Assembly: GCA_037176705.1 (NCBI GenBank)
Contig: CM073886.1
Coordinates: 126,882,001 to 126,946,000, forward strand
DNA length: 64,000 nt
Source: Molossus alvarezi
Taxonomy: Eukaryota; Chordata; Mammalia; Chiroptera; Molossidae
Direction: 5' to 3'
Below are positions 52,585 through 63,620 of this stretch, piece by piece (position 1 is the first letter of the stretch; each line of letters begins with the position of its first letter). Both the position numbers and the translations under genes were made by a program. The notes beneath the pieces were generated by a model that saw only the letters and a list, made by a program, of their open reading frames with translations, was not told the DNA's origin and ran no database searches.

Positions 52585-54600
52585 AGGGTTATTTTTAACA
52601 AATTTTAGGTAATAGGACATATGTTGGAAAAAGCACTAGTAATTTCGCCAACAAAAAAAATGTTCTGTATCTAAAACTATCGTGTACTATCTAAATCCAA
52701 GAGTCACCACATGCTTCTACACAATGTTCAAGGTTCTGCAAATTGATCACACTGCTTGGCGCCAGCGGTGATTGGATCTGCTGTCCTGGAGTGACCTTCC
52801 TAAGCAGGTTTAGGCCCTGGGGCGGGGTGTTCTGACTCCTGGCGAGGCCACGCCCCAGCGGGCGCATTTGGTCACCGGTGGGGACTGGTGAAGGAAGGTC
52901 CTTCCTAGACCCATTCAGTATAAATTAAAAATGAGTGTAATACACACAGAAAACTTTTCTGTGAAATTAAGCTTTTTATACATACTTAATTCTAACTACA
53001 CGAAAGTGTCTATCTACATAAATTAAAACTGGTAAACCAATTTGTCAAATTTCTTAACACATGCATTCAGAAAACCTGTTTTCTTGTATAATGTGTATTT
53101 GGTTTTTTGTTTGTTTGTTTGTTTTGGTTTTAATCCTCACTCGAGGATGTTTTTCTGTTCATCTTCAGACAGAGTAGAAGAGAGAGAGAGAGAAACATCA
53201 TCGTGAGAGGGACACATGGACTGGTTGCCCAGGTGAAGGGATACATCCGCTGGTTGCTTCAGGCAGGCCCCAGACCAGGGCAGGGGACAAACAGCAACCG
53301 CGGTAGTGCCCTTGGCCAGCATCAAACCCGGGACTCATTGCTCCGCGGGCAGATGCTCTACCTGAGAGCCAAACCGGCCGGGGCGTACATTTGGTTTAAC
53401 AGACAACCCCTCGGCCCAATCACTCCGTTGTATCGAGGTTTCATTGCATTTTAATCCCAAAAGAAATGCATCCTTGGACTAATGAAATGAGAGGACGTTG
53501 TTCTATGACTACAGGATGTGGGATGAGAGAAGCTCGGTCCCTAAGGGGACCCTGTCTGCTTTCCCCAGGTCTCTATCACTAGAAACGGATGGTCCCGCAA
53601 GAGCTTCTCAGAAACACTGGGCCCACGTGTATTCGCATTCACTCCTGGGGGAATTCTAAGGCGGTCCTGCTTGCTGCGCCTGCCCAGTGATTGACACCTG
53701 GCTAGGCTTCGTTGTCCAGGGAGAGCTCCCTGTAGGCTCCCCGATGGCCTTGATGAGGGAGCTCAAGTCCCCTTGGCATGGAGGCCTGGGGCAGGTTGGA
53801 AAAGTCACCCAGTCCCAGTAGGAATCTCCAGCGAACACCGCACCCCATGTGGGGTCCCAGGATCCCAGAGCGCATCCTCTCCAGGCAGGAAGGTCTCCAC
53901 CACCTTCCCTACCACCCCAGGGACCCTGCAGCGGGCCACCTCCACGGGTTAGGAGCAGGCGCTGGGCGAAGGGCTAGCGGAGAGTCGGAGGGGTAAGGAC
54001 AGCTGCTGCGGGGTGGTCAGCCCCTGAGGGACCCTGCCCTTCTGGGTGCGATTGGAGAGGAGGCAGGGAGAAGGCAGAGGAGGCGCCAAAGAGCGGCGTT
54101 CAGATGCCTGCGCCCCCAGGGGCCCTGACATGGTCCAGGGACCAGAAGGGCCAGGGAGGGCCCCGGAGCAGGAGCGGTTCCCCGGCTCAGTGGAGTCCTG
54201 TGGCTGCTGCCTGTCTGTTGTTTTTGGAGGTCCATCGCGTGTGGGCAAGTGAGGTGAAAAGCCAAGATGGCCACCACTGTGAGTACAGGGGTCCCCAATG
54301 CCCCGCTGGAGCCCAGCAAGGCCAAGGGACCCCGGGTCCCCGCTGGAAGCAGCACCGCCCACGCCCACCCCTGCCTGGGCCTCTCCCACGGACAGAGCAG
54401 GAAGGAAGGGAGGAAGAAGGGACTGGCAGTGTTTGGGGCACCTTTGTTCTGTCGCAGAAGGAAAATTATCTAAGAATCTAAGGACACATCTGCCTATATC
54501 ATCAAGGAGCAAATGCAGAAATGTGACCGGAAGGTCGTTGGCTCAGGGAGGATGGTGCCGTGAGGGGACTCAGTGGACATCTCAGGGGTCCGTGGTGGCC
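52585..54600 (-). repeat. Proximal copy of ~2-kb direct repeat, right arm
   Basis: Mirror of 6200-7800 and direct-orientation relative of 58905-61455. It is the more complete of the two proximal copies, retaining a SINE and flank lost on the left. The segment 54213-54598 aligns with 61066-61455, including GGCCCATCGCGTGTGGGCAAG and ATTATCTAAG boxes. Confidence 0.8.
53125..53385 (-). repeat. Second-type SINE, complete in right arm only
   Basis: Head CGCCCCGGCCGGTTTGGCTC starts at 53385 and the tail is GAGTGAGGATTAAAACC. A 15-base head scar is all that remains at the left mirror site near 7395. Confidence 0.9.
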
Positions 54601-55045
54601 AGCCTGTTCTGACCCACAGCGCTTGGGATCTACTGCCCCAGGACGAGAGGTGGCGGCTGTCTGAACAGGAGGTCGCTCCAAAGGGCCTCAAGGTCTCAGA
54701 CACCAGTCGCTGGTCCTGGAGGGAGGTGATGGGGCCAAAGGAGGCTGCAGAGGCGACCGCCTCTCCCGGAGGCAACTCTGATTCTTTGGGGGTCGCGGAC
54801 AGCGGGTCTCTGTACCCTGCCCAGGGGTGCTCCGGGCACATTCAGACAACTCACCTCCCGGTGTGTGACCCTGAAGGTCCCTCCCCTCCCCCATAACACC
54901 CAGGGCTTCCCTCCCCTCCCCGCCCCAGGGCCACCTCTGCATCTTGCAGTCCCGCTGCCCCTGGTGAGAATCAGGAGCTCGGGGAGGAGGGGGAAAGGGT
55001 TTAATGGTGCAATGAAGGTACAGATGCAAGAAGAGAACAGAGACA
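54600..55045. other. Unassigned GC-rich tract, right arm
   Basis: Mirror of 5745-6200. No gene recognised. Confidence 0.4.
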
Positions 55046-56051
55046 ATGGTACCTGTATGCAAAAGCCAAGGAACTCGGCACTTTATTGACTCCATTCAGA
55101 GAGGAGTTTGTCCTGGAAGAGTCTGTGAGTCGGTGGGGAGAGGCAGGGGCAGGCCGGCTGCTCTGCAGGGCAGTCTCGGGACTCGTCCTGGGACGTGCGG
55201 GGCCCGTGGAGCAGGGCGGGCGGCCTTCTGTCCGGGCTCCTGGAGGGTTAAGCCTGGGTTTTCAGCCGTTGGCGGGGGCGGCTTGGACTCAGCGAGGCGC
55301 CGGGAGCGTCTGTCTCCCCATCACAGCCGGTGCTGGCATCTCCTGGCTGCTTCAGGAACTGCTGGGCGTTGCGGTCTGTCACATCGGCCTCTCCTGCAAG
55401 TGCCCACGGTCGTGGACGCGCGGGTCTGGGCCGCGCTGCTGGCCGCTGTCAGCTCCGGGATCCCCGGCGGCCCAGGGACAAGCAGGGCGCAGCGGCCCGC
55501 GCGCACCACAGCTCGGTTCCCCGCGCAGGCGGCCGGGTACGCAGCTGGGGCGGCACAGCGCAGGGAAGTTGTCCATGGCCCAGGCCCAGGCCGGTTCTCG
55601 GTGCTGCTCCAGGCCCGGGGGCGTGGTGGGCTCTGGACCGTCCCACCCGAGGCACGTATTCCAAGGTGAGTGGGTGCGATTCCATGGATTCAGTCTCCTG
55701 AGCAGGTGGAGAAGAGGCAAAGGATTCTGTCCGGTGGCTTCAGGAACCTTTTTCCTGTCTCTCTGCGACCCGCCTTGGGAAGGGAGAGCCCACTCACCGG
55801 AGACTGACTCTCATTTGCATTGCAAATTGCTACCTGCCTCTTTTGAGGAGGGGACTATTCCAGCACTGTGGGAGGAGCCCGGGAATGCCAGGGTTTCCCT
55901 GGGTGCATCCATTGCGAGGCGGCAGGGAGGAGAAGGAGGGTCCCCCTGGCGGTTTCTATTCCCTGGAAAGCCTCTGCTAGTGGGACACAGCTCCAGGCAC
56001 ATGCACTTCTCACGTGTGTTCTCTGCGTGCCCAGAGGAATGTCGGTTTTAA
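55046..56051 (+). CDS. Unrecognised GC-rich ORF locus, right copy (207- and 321-codon ORFs)
   Basis: Mirror of 4738-5743. The 207-codon frame (55046-55669) and the 321-codon frame (55086-56051) keep the exact lengths of the left copy, with substitutions only. The 207-codon frame ends at a consensus splice donor (CCAAG|GTGAGT at about 55664-55673), better than the left version (CCACG|GTGAGT). No TATA box, signal peptide or known domain is seen. The antisense strand offers AATAAA (TTTATT at 55082-55087). Either strand could be the sense one; coding is not established. Confidence 0.3.
55813..55827. promoter_or_regulatory. POU/octamer palindrome (PORE-like), right
   Basis: ATTTGCATTGCAAAT, exact mirror of 4963-4977. 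The surrounding sequence has changed between the arms while this site has not. Confidence 0.45.
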
Positions 56052-58270
56052 AGGTGAGTCTCTGACAGCTTAGATCCTGGCAAGATGACCAAGCTCCTTA
56101 ACTCTGGGGCTTCAGTGAGCTGCAGGTCCTCTCAGCTGGGAAATGACTAAAGGAGTCACTGGGGGAGAGCAGGGAAGGGAGAATCCATACCTTAGGGACA
56201 ATTGTAATGTTTATTTTTCTCTGCACTGGATTTGTGAATCAAAGCAAGACTTCAAATATGCCATGGCTTTCATAGCTAGTGGGCAGATACATTCAGTCAA
56301 TGCCAAACTTTCAGGTGTTTTGTTTTGTTTTTTTGTTTGTTTGTTTCAAAAGGCTCTATTCTGTTTCCTGTAATCAGGTACATTCCCTTATTAAAGATTC
56401 ACTCTCTCTCCCTCCTTTCTTCTCTTGCAGTTCTTCCATTTGAGCACAGTTTGGTTCAGGTGTGTTTATGTTTCAGTCTTGTAATATGTGACATTGTTTT
56501 GTGTGCATACATCTGACATTCAGATAAAGTGATCAAAGTTTATACCTCACTTGTTCCTATTTTAAAGTCAATTGCAAAGTTCTAAGATAACTTTGGATGT
56601 CCACTCGTCTGTTGCTTCCGGTGCTGGCAGACGAACCTCTGATGAGCCTTGCAGGCTTCACCTGTCTGCTGCCCCGCGGTGGACACTCTGATGGCCACTT
56701 ACCACCTTCACCACATGAAACAGTCCCCTGGGGGAGGATTGATCTGGGAATATACCCACAGGCAGAATGACACCAAAGAAAAGTATACACATCGATTTAT
56801 TCAGTTGTTAGAGAACAAAGATTCATCCAAGGAAAAGTAAAGACCGCTCTATTGAATTTTCCATGAACCAGGCAGCATCTCATCTACTCAACAGAGAGCT
56901 GCTCAGAGGAGGGAACACAATGGAAGGTGTTGTAGGCACAAACTGGGCGGGGCCAGGAAGTTATTAGCCAAAGGACAAAAGGCAGGGGTCAGGCAAGGGA
57001 GCCTTTCTGTGGGGGAAGGGCAACAGGGTCTTGTCTGGCAGATCACCTCACTAGAAGTTGATCTGGGGCAGTCACAGGCTGGTGAACATGGCACTCCTGG
57101 AGAGGCTCCGACTGCAGTTGGTTAGATGTGAAGTCTGGTGGCTTCAGCCAGGGAGACTCCACTGGGGCCTGTGGTTTCTCCTGAACCGGGTGTTGTCATC
57201 TTGCCTCTCAGGACACAGGCAGCACCTGCCCTTCCACAGTCATTCAGGAAGATTCCTCCACGCACACATTCCCCACGAATACTTTTCACAGACCCCACAT
57301 TCTAATGTTTGCCAGGAACTTCTTGATTCTGCAAAGGCAGATGTGTGGAAGCCAGGGATCTGTGTGTTCTCATTTCTGCTTGTGTCTGTGTTTGGGACAC
57401 ACCTTGCTCTGAGGTTCTCAGAGTCACACCTGAGTTTCAGACCAAAGTGTAAGTGGCAAGTTATTTCTTGTCTCCCAATAAATTTTTCTATGGCGAATGT
57501 ACATTATTGAAGTGTATTCCATTTTTGTTCCTAAAAACAATAAAAAGAAATACAACAATGCCAGCAAATCCCACATTTACTTGCTAACTTACAATAATCT
57601 CTTTCTCTGAACAAGCTTAGAAAGATAAATCTAGAGTTCCTTAATAACATAGGTAAATATTTAAAGTTTTGTTTTTTGTTTTCAGGATATTTTGTGAATA
57701 TTTGTTTTATGTTGATTATGATTTCTGGATGAGGCTAGAACATTAAAGAAGAAAAATTTCTGTCCACACTTCACCTTGACAGTTGGCATCTTTCCTTTCT
57801 TCCATGTCTTGGCATCCAGGACTAGATCAATGATTTTAATAAAGGCATTTGAATCTCTTTTGCATGTGTGAATTTTCTTCACTCAGGAACCTTGGGACAG
57901 GAGAGAGGAGTTTCTCCAGTCCCCATGGGGCTCTAATGGAGCCCAGAGGTCAAGGCGTCCAGTCTGATGGGTCAAGGCCTGGTAATGGAGGTGGTGCTGA
58001 GGCTGGAGGGTGGAGAGGATGCTGAAACTAAACACCGAATGCAGCTGCTCATTAGACTAAGAAGGAAAATTATTCAAGAGAAAGACTTTATGTTTAACCT
58101 GATTCCTGTCTCACCTTCTCACACTCCAAGACTTTCCCAGATTAAATTCTGACCTTGATTCAGGCCCAGAAATACAGTTCCTTTGTCATTAGCCCAGAGA
58201 CACCTGGCCATGCCCATGTCCACTACAGGGAGGGGAGGTTTGCTCAAGTCCATGGCAGTATGACCTGGGG
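55830..58270. other. Unassigned tract, right arm
   Basis: Mirror of 2516-4960. A 150-codon open frame (57058-57510) is not kept in the left arm. No gene recognised. Confidence 0.45.
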
Positions 58271-58273
58271 GCA

Positions 58274-58417
58274 CCACACTACAGAAAATCATCAACATGT
58301 GAGACGGGGCTGGAGAAGGACAAGGGGCTGCCTCAGGTCCTTAGGTGCCCCCAGGTCAGGCAGCCCCTTGTCCTTCTCCAGCCCCGTCTCACATGATGAT
58401 GATTTTCTGTAGTGTGG
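58274..58417. repeat. 144-bp near-perfect hairpin (right copy)
   Basis: 60-nt arms match at 59 of 60 positions around a 24-nt loop. Bracketed upstream by GACCTGGGGGCACC, complementary to a loop segment. Confidence 0.95.
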
Positions 58418-58603
58418 TGTTTGGATTCCTGTCTCTTTATTTCTTGTATATCTCTTGCCGATTTTTGGTTTGTGCTTATCATATGGTTCATATATACCAA
58501 GCTATGTTTACAGCAGTCTGTTCTAGTTGATGGTCGACAAAGTACATATTCTTGAAACACAGGACGAATGACAGTCTATTACATGTCATTACATGTCAGT
58601 CTA

Positions 58604-58679
58604 AAGCACACACACACACACTCACACACACACACACAGAAAAGCAACATCTCTCCCCAACACACACACACACACACAG
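58604..58679 (+). repeat. (CA)n microsatellite pair
   Basis: Mirror of 2125-2200. Confidence 0.9.
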
Positions 58680-59264
58680 TATGCCCACAAGATTAGCATG
58701 CTTGCAGTCAAAACTAAGGGCTAGCAAAGGTGCAAAATAACAAATTTCAATAATACAGTAAAGTTATTTTGTAGATTTTGTTGATCTCAGTTTAACAGAG
58801 AATTTTCCAGTCCCTATAGCATATGTGAAAGTTAGCACCTCATTAATTTTAAAGTACCTTTTACCAAGATTTGCTTATAGCTAAGTTAAGAGGTTATTTT
58901 TTTGTTATTCATTCAGTGTTATATTTAACAAATTTCAGTGAATAGGACATATGTTGGAAAAAAACACTATTGTTTGATGAACAATAATAAATATTACATA
59001 CCTACAACTGCAGTCTATGTATTTAAATTCCAGAGTTACTGCTCCTGCACACTGATCAGTGTTCTGCAAATGGTTCTCAGGGGATCACGGCGCCTGGCGC
59101 CAGCGGTGGTTGGATCTTCGGTCCTGGAGTGACTCTGCAGCAGGTTTGAGCCCTGGGGTGGGGTGTAATGACCTGAGGGAGGCCCCAGCCCAGCCCTGTG
59201 CATTTGTTTACTGGCGGTGACTGGTGAAGGCAAGTTCTCCTGGACCCATTCTGTAGGAATTTAT

Positions 59265-59518
59265 TTATTATTATTTTTTTTAATCCTCATCCGAGGACAT
59301 TTTTCCATTTTTTGTACAGACAGAGTGGGAGGAGAGAGAGGAAGAGAGAGAGAGGGAAACATCGATGTGAAAGGGACACATCGAGTGGCTGCCACTTGCA
59401 CGACCAACCAGGGCCGGGGACAAACTGCAACCGAGGTACATGCCCTTAGCGGGAACCGAACCCGGGTCTCTCCGGACTGCAGGTGGACACTCTAACCGCT
59501 GAGCCAAACCGGCCAGGG
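59265..59518 (-). repeat. Second-type SINE, right-arm-specific insertion
   Basis: Flanked by a duplication of CCATTCTGTAGGAATTTA (59244-59261 and 59519-59536). The left arm has the empty site TTTAAATTCCTACTGAATGG at 1547-1566. This is a clean presence/absence difference between the arms. Confidence 0.95.
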
Positions 59519-59794
59519 TCCATTCTGTAGGAATTTAAAATGACCACAGTACACAGAAAAGTGTTCTGTGTAATTAAACTTTTCATACATAATTCTAATT
59601 ACACTACATGTCTATATAAGTAAGAACTGATAAAGTAATTCCCAATTTTTTTTACACTTGCATTCAGAAAGCCTATTTTTATGACATAACATATTTTCCA
59701 CTTTAATAGACACCCCCTCACCCAAATTAGTTTGTTATAATTGAGGTTTTACTGTATAATTTTGTTTTTTTAAGATACTCTGTTTTTTTGTTTG

Positions 59795-60012
59795 TTTGCT
59801 TTTTATTCATTGATTTTTTTTTTTTTTAATGGGAGAGGAAGTGACAAGGTGGAGAGACAGAAACACCTATGAGAGAGAACATCCATTGGCTCCCTTCCAT
59901 GCCCCCCTGCGGACTGGGCCCACAGCCTGGGCATGTGCCCTGACCGGGAATCTGGATGGCAACCTCTTGGTGCAGGGGTCGATGCCCAACCACTGGGCCA
60001 CACTGGCCGTGC
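59795..60012 (-). repeat. VES SINE
   Basis: Mirror of 1069-1275. Confidence 0.85.
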
Positions 60013-60865
60013 TTACTGGATCATTTTAAATCCCCAAAGAAATATATCCATTAGGCTAATGAAATGAAGCAATGTTGTTCTGTAACTCCAGGTTTTGGAA
60101 TGAAAAAAGCTAGACCTTTAAGGGTACCCTTGTTTGTGGTCCCTATTTCTGCATCACTAGAAAATGGATGGTCCCACAATAAGTTCTCAAAAACTCTGGG
60201 GGCCCCACGTGTATTCGCAATCATCTCCTTAGGGGAATTCAAAAGGGGTCCTGCTTGCTGCGCCCCAGGAAGGTGATTGACACCTGGCTAGGCTTTGTTC
60301 TCCAGGGAGAGTCCTTGTAGGCTCCCCGATGGCCTTGGATGAGGGAGCTCAAGTCCCCTTGGCATGGAGAGCTGGGGCAGGTTGGAAAAGTCACCCAGTC
60401 TGAGTAGGGATCGCCAGCGAACACCCCACCCCCACTGTGGGATCCTGGAGCCGCAGAGCGCATCCTCTCCAGGTGCTCAGGATGGCTGGTTTCTCAGGCC
60501 AAGTGTCCAGACCGCATGTCTCCACGACCTTCGACCTTCGCCAACCACCCCAGCGATCCTGGAGCGGGTCACCTCCCCCAGTTGCCAGCAGACGCTGGGC
60601 AATCGGTTTGCCACAAGTCCGAAGGGGTAAAGACAGCTGCTGCGGGGTGGTCAGGCACTGAGGAACCCTGAGCTTCTGGGTGCGATTGCAGAGGAGGGGC
60701 CGCGAAGGCGGAGGAGGGGCCACAGAGCGGCGCTGAGCAGCCTGAGCCCCGTGGTCCCTGAGATGGACTCGGGCGGGAAGCGCCAGGGCCGCAGAGCAGA
60801 AGCGATTTCCCGGCTAAGTGGAGTCCTCGAGGCTGCTGTCTGTCTGTGGTTTTTCTTTTTAATGT

Positions 60866-61070
60866 TTGATCTTTATTGTTTAGAGAGAGAAGAAGGGAGA
60901 GGGAGCGAGTGATGGAAACATCGATGAGAGAGAACATCGGTTGGCCGCCTCCTGCACGCCTCCCACTGGCTATTGGGCCCGCAACCTGGGCACGTGCCCT
61001 GACCGGGAATGGACCTGGCGACCTCTTGGAGCGTGGATCACGCTCAGCCACTGAGCCACACCAGCCAGGC
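60866..61070 (-). repeat. VES SINE
   Basis: Head CTGGCTGGTGTGGCTCAGTG starts at 61070. Mirror of 1-208 and therefore the outermost point at which arm homology can be tested here. Confidence 0.9.
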
Positions 61071-61469
61071 TGTCTGTTGTTTTTCCTGGAGGCCCATCGC
61101 GTGTGGGCAAGTCAAGTGAAAGCCAAAGTGGCCACCCCGGTGAGTCCAGGGGACCCCACTGCTCTGCTTGTGCCCAGCAAGGCCAAGGGATCCCGGGTCC
61201 CCTCTGGAAGCAGCACCGTCCAGCCCCACCTCTGCCTGGTCCTTCCCTGCGGACAGCACAGGAACCCGCGGGAGAAATAAAGGACTGGCATTGTTTTTTG
61301 TCACTTTTATTTTGTAGCGAAAGGATAATTATCTAAGCATCTGAGGACACCACTGCCCTCATTGTCGTGATGCAAATGCAGAGATGTTACTGTAACGTCT
61401 TTGCTCGGGGAGGATGGTGCAGTGAGGGGAGTCAGTGGGCATCTCAGGGGTCCTTGCTGTTATAACCCA

Positions 61470-62009
61470 GTAATTCTCCATCCCCTAGAAGCAGGACCTT
61501 GTCCTATCCTTGACCCCGAGTTGTTTTTGCAAAAGCTCTTGAACAGGAAGGTATGCATCAGCCAAGACCACAAGGGTGTTGACCATGAGCTTAACCAGTC
61601 AGGAGATGCCAGATGGGGCAATGAGACATTCAGGGCTGGGGTCCCCCTCCCTTTGGGGTGGACCTCCTGGGACTAGTGAAGGAAGCCTCCATATCCTTCG
61701 CCTTCAATTGGCTTTGGATTTGACCAGGAGCTTTTTGAATCCGTCCGGGGACGGGTGGAGATAGGGAAACCGCATCCTTTCCACCTGTTTTTGTTTCGGT
61801 TGTTCGTTTCCTCGAGGGCTGCATCGGTGTTCCGCAGGGGGACGCCCCAGAACTGCCTCACCCGGTCCCAACGGGACGGGACGCCGTTCCCTGACTTTAG
61901 TTTCGGATCCACTTGTGGATTCGGTTGGTGAATGAATGTGCAGGTTCACTGTCTGCTGTTGTCTGTCTTTGTGTTGAGGTTGTGAGCCGGCTACTTTTCT
62001 TCCTGCAGG
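61470..62009 (+). mobile_element. Endogenous retrovirus, probable LTR/leader remnant
   Basis: Lies just upstream of the Gag remnant. Contains GTTTTTGTTTCGGTTGTTCG and GTCTTTGTGTTGAGGTTGTGAG, plausible for a gammaretroviral 5' leader. I cannot define LTR ends, a primer-binding site or a polyadenylation signal. Confidence 0.4.
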
Positions 62010-62650
62010 ATGGGGCCAGCCCACGCGAAGGCCCGAACCCCGCTGCAATGCCTGCTGAGTCACTGCTCTGATTTCTTTAACGCTCCTGTGACTAGGGGAA
62101 GCCAGCAGACCCAGGCTTACTCAGGACCTGTGTGAATTAGAGCGGCCCACTTTTGGGGTAGGATGGCCCGGTACAGGCTCCTTTGACTCAGAGTTAGTGC
62201 AGGCACTCACCCGGGCCACGGGGGGGTGGCAGAGTTGGGGGGGGGGGCGGTCCAGCTGCAGAAGGGGCTGTTCCTTCCGGGCCAGCCAGGGCTGCTCCTC
62301 CACAGCGGTTTGGAGGCAGCTAGTTTCCAACAAGCTTCTCTGAACTTTGGGGAGTTGAATATAGGGATCCCAGGCATGGGTGCGACGTGCTCTTAGAGAG
62401 TTAAAAAACACTCCGCCCAGCATAAACATGGGTGTTAGGATGTCGCTCCCCTTTTCTGCGTCCTTTTGTAAACCTGGTGTCAGAGGAAATGTTCCCATTC
62501 CTCTACCCTTGGTGGGACCCAAATACTGCCGGGGGAAGGGCTTCCTTAGACACTTTTCACCGAGTTCTCCTGTGAGGCCTATTGGCCCAATGGCTGAATT
62601 AGCAAAGGGGGTAATAGCAGCCTGAAGGGAAACAGGGTACATGGAATAGC
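62010..62650 (+). pseudogene. Endogenous retrovirus gag (matrix region) remnant
   Basis: An ATG at 62010 opens a frame beginning Met-Gly, as gammaretroviral Gag does for myristoylation. A stop appears after about 35 codons, and the matrix motif PTFGVGWPG continues in another frame near 62135. Downstream sequence to about 62650 is Gag-like in composition but broken by G-runs (62220-62250) and frame changes. It cannot encode a matrix protein. A 173-codon antisense frame across 62121-62642 is a shadow. Confidence 0.65.
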
Positions 62651-62837
62651 ATCACCCTAGGAAAGGAAACATGGGGAAGGGACAGGACTGCAGGCCTAGG
62701 TCCCGATTAAGGACAGAAAAGACAAGGGCAAAGTCAGGTGTAGAGGAACAAATAAAAAGCCGTCCTTAATTCAGGAAAATGACAGGGCTAGGGCTCCTTC
62801 CAACTGAGCCCTCCGGAACCCAGAATAATACTAAATA

Positions 62838-63050
62838 ATAGGGCACAAACTAGTTAGTCTCCTGGTAGACACTGGTGCAGCAGACTCAGTCTCGACTGAG
62901 CCAGTGGGGCCCTAACCTATCCCTGGACTCCAAAGAGGACTATAGACCTTGGGAAAAATACTGTGACTGATTCCTTTCTGGTCCTGCCCGAATGCCCACA
63001 CCCCCTACTCGGACGTGCTCTCCTCCAGAGATCATTCAAGTGCTGGCCAC
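62838..63050 (+). pseudogene. Endogenous retrovirus protease remnant
   Basis: The aspartic protease active site LVDTGA is encoded at 62862-62879. A stop follows within about 20 codons. The protease C-terminal motif ECPHPLLGR lies at about 62990-63015 in another frame. The gap between the motifs is about half that expected, so the protease is deleted as well as frameshifted. Confidence 0.8.
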
Positions 63051-63379
63051 TGCCACTCCAGGCCAGCCCCCACTTCAAGTTCCACAAGACGCTGGCCATC
63101 AATCCTGCCAGCCTGCCTCCAGATGATGACCCGGAGAAAGCTCTGCAGGACTACCTGGAGGCAGTCGACACTGTAGTTGGCCGACCAGACCTCAGGGATG
63201 ACCCACTGCCATCATCAGATGAGGTATTGTTCACGGACGGGAGCAGCTATGTCCAGGAAGAAATCAGGTATGCTGGGACAGCAGTAGTAACTCTGGACTG
63301 TGTCATCTGGTCACAGTCCTTGAATAAGGGAACTTCAGCCCAATGGGCTGAACTCATAGCCCTAATCCAGGCTCTCTGA
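62963..63379 (+). pseudogene. Endogenous retrovirus pol: protease end joined to RNase H
   Basis: A 138-codon frame runs from the protease tail directly into the tether and RNase H amino-terminal part (LFTDGSS at about 63227-63247, the first catalytic Asp of RNase H; ELIAL near 63348). The whole catalytic reverse transcriptase, some hundreds of codons including the YXDD region, is missing between them. The frame closes at a stop at 63380. It is a deletion derivative and cannot replicate. Confidence 0.85.
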
Positions 63380-63620
63380 TGGGGCAAGAGAGATCTGCTG
63401 CCCACGAGAGCTGCCCTAAAACCAGTGGGGACTCACCACATACACTAGGTCAGAAAATGACCTAGCCAAGCAGAAACAAGTCATGAAGGAAATCAATGGA
63501 TGATGGACACTGCCTGATGGGAGGTTGTTAGTCCCAGAGGCTCTGGGTCGGACTTGAGTCAGCCAGCTGCACCAGACTACCCCCTAGGTTACACCACGCT
63601 CACTGAACTCCCGAGAGGCA
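63380..63620 (+). pseudogene. Endogenous retrovirus RNase H end / integrase N-terminal remnant
   Basis: Reading several frames, the sequence resembles the C-terminal RNase H and the region before the integrase zinc-binding domain (KQVMKEI near 63475, LLVPEALGR near 63530, HQTTPLGYT near 63570). The catalytic core of integrase and all of env are absent. Confidence 0.65.

Larger units (their letters stand above)
32764..61070 (-). repeat. Right arm of giant inverted repeat (palindrome)
   Basis: Reverse complement of 1-27553. Arm-specific differences: a SINE insertion at 59265-59518; a SINE and about 0.14 kb of flank retained at 53000-53390 that the left arm has lost; one instead of three 67-bp repeats; a 190-bp TTTC run at 39366; a deletion between two facing SINEs at 39888. 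Since the mirror of 61071 onward lies before the window, the true outer end cannot be fixed. Confidence 0.97.
58905..61455 (-). repeat. Distal copy of ~2-kb direct repeat, right arm
   Basis: Complete distal copy, including 61071-61455, which lies beyond the point mirrored in this window. Interrupted by three SINEs (59265-59518, 59795-60012, 60866-61070). An AATAAAGG at 61274-61281 follows a short open frame (60876-61280) that begins inside a SINE; not supported as a gene. Confidence 0.8.

Noticed and set aside
1..61070. Palindrome as a pure assembly or library fold-back artefact
   Set aside because: The arms differ by many substitutions, private SINE and microsatellite changes and a target-duplicated insertion. 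An artefactual fold-back would be near-identical throughout.
60569..61304. 160- and 134-codon ORFs near the right palindrome edge
   Set aside because: They run through a VES SINE and are not kept in the left arm or in the proximal direct repeat.
62121..62642. 173-codon minus-strand ORF
   Set aside because: Antisense to the Gag matrix remnant, whose plus-strand motif is recognisable.
49929..63620. Solo LTR belonging to the provirus at 61470-63620
   Set aside because: I could not find the LTR sequence flanking the Gag-Pol remnant, so there is no basis for linking them.
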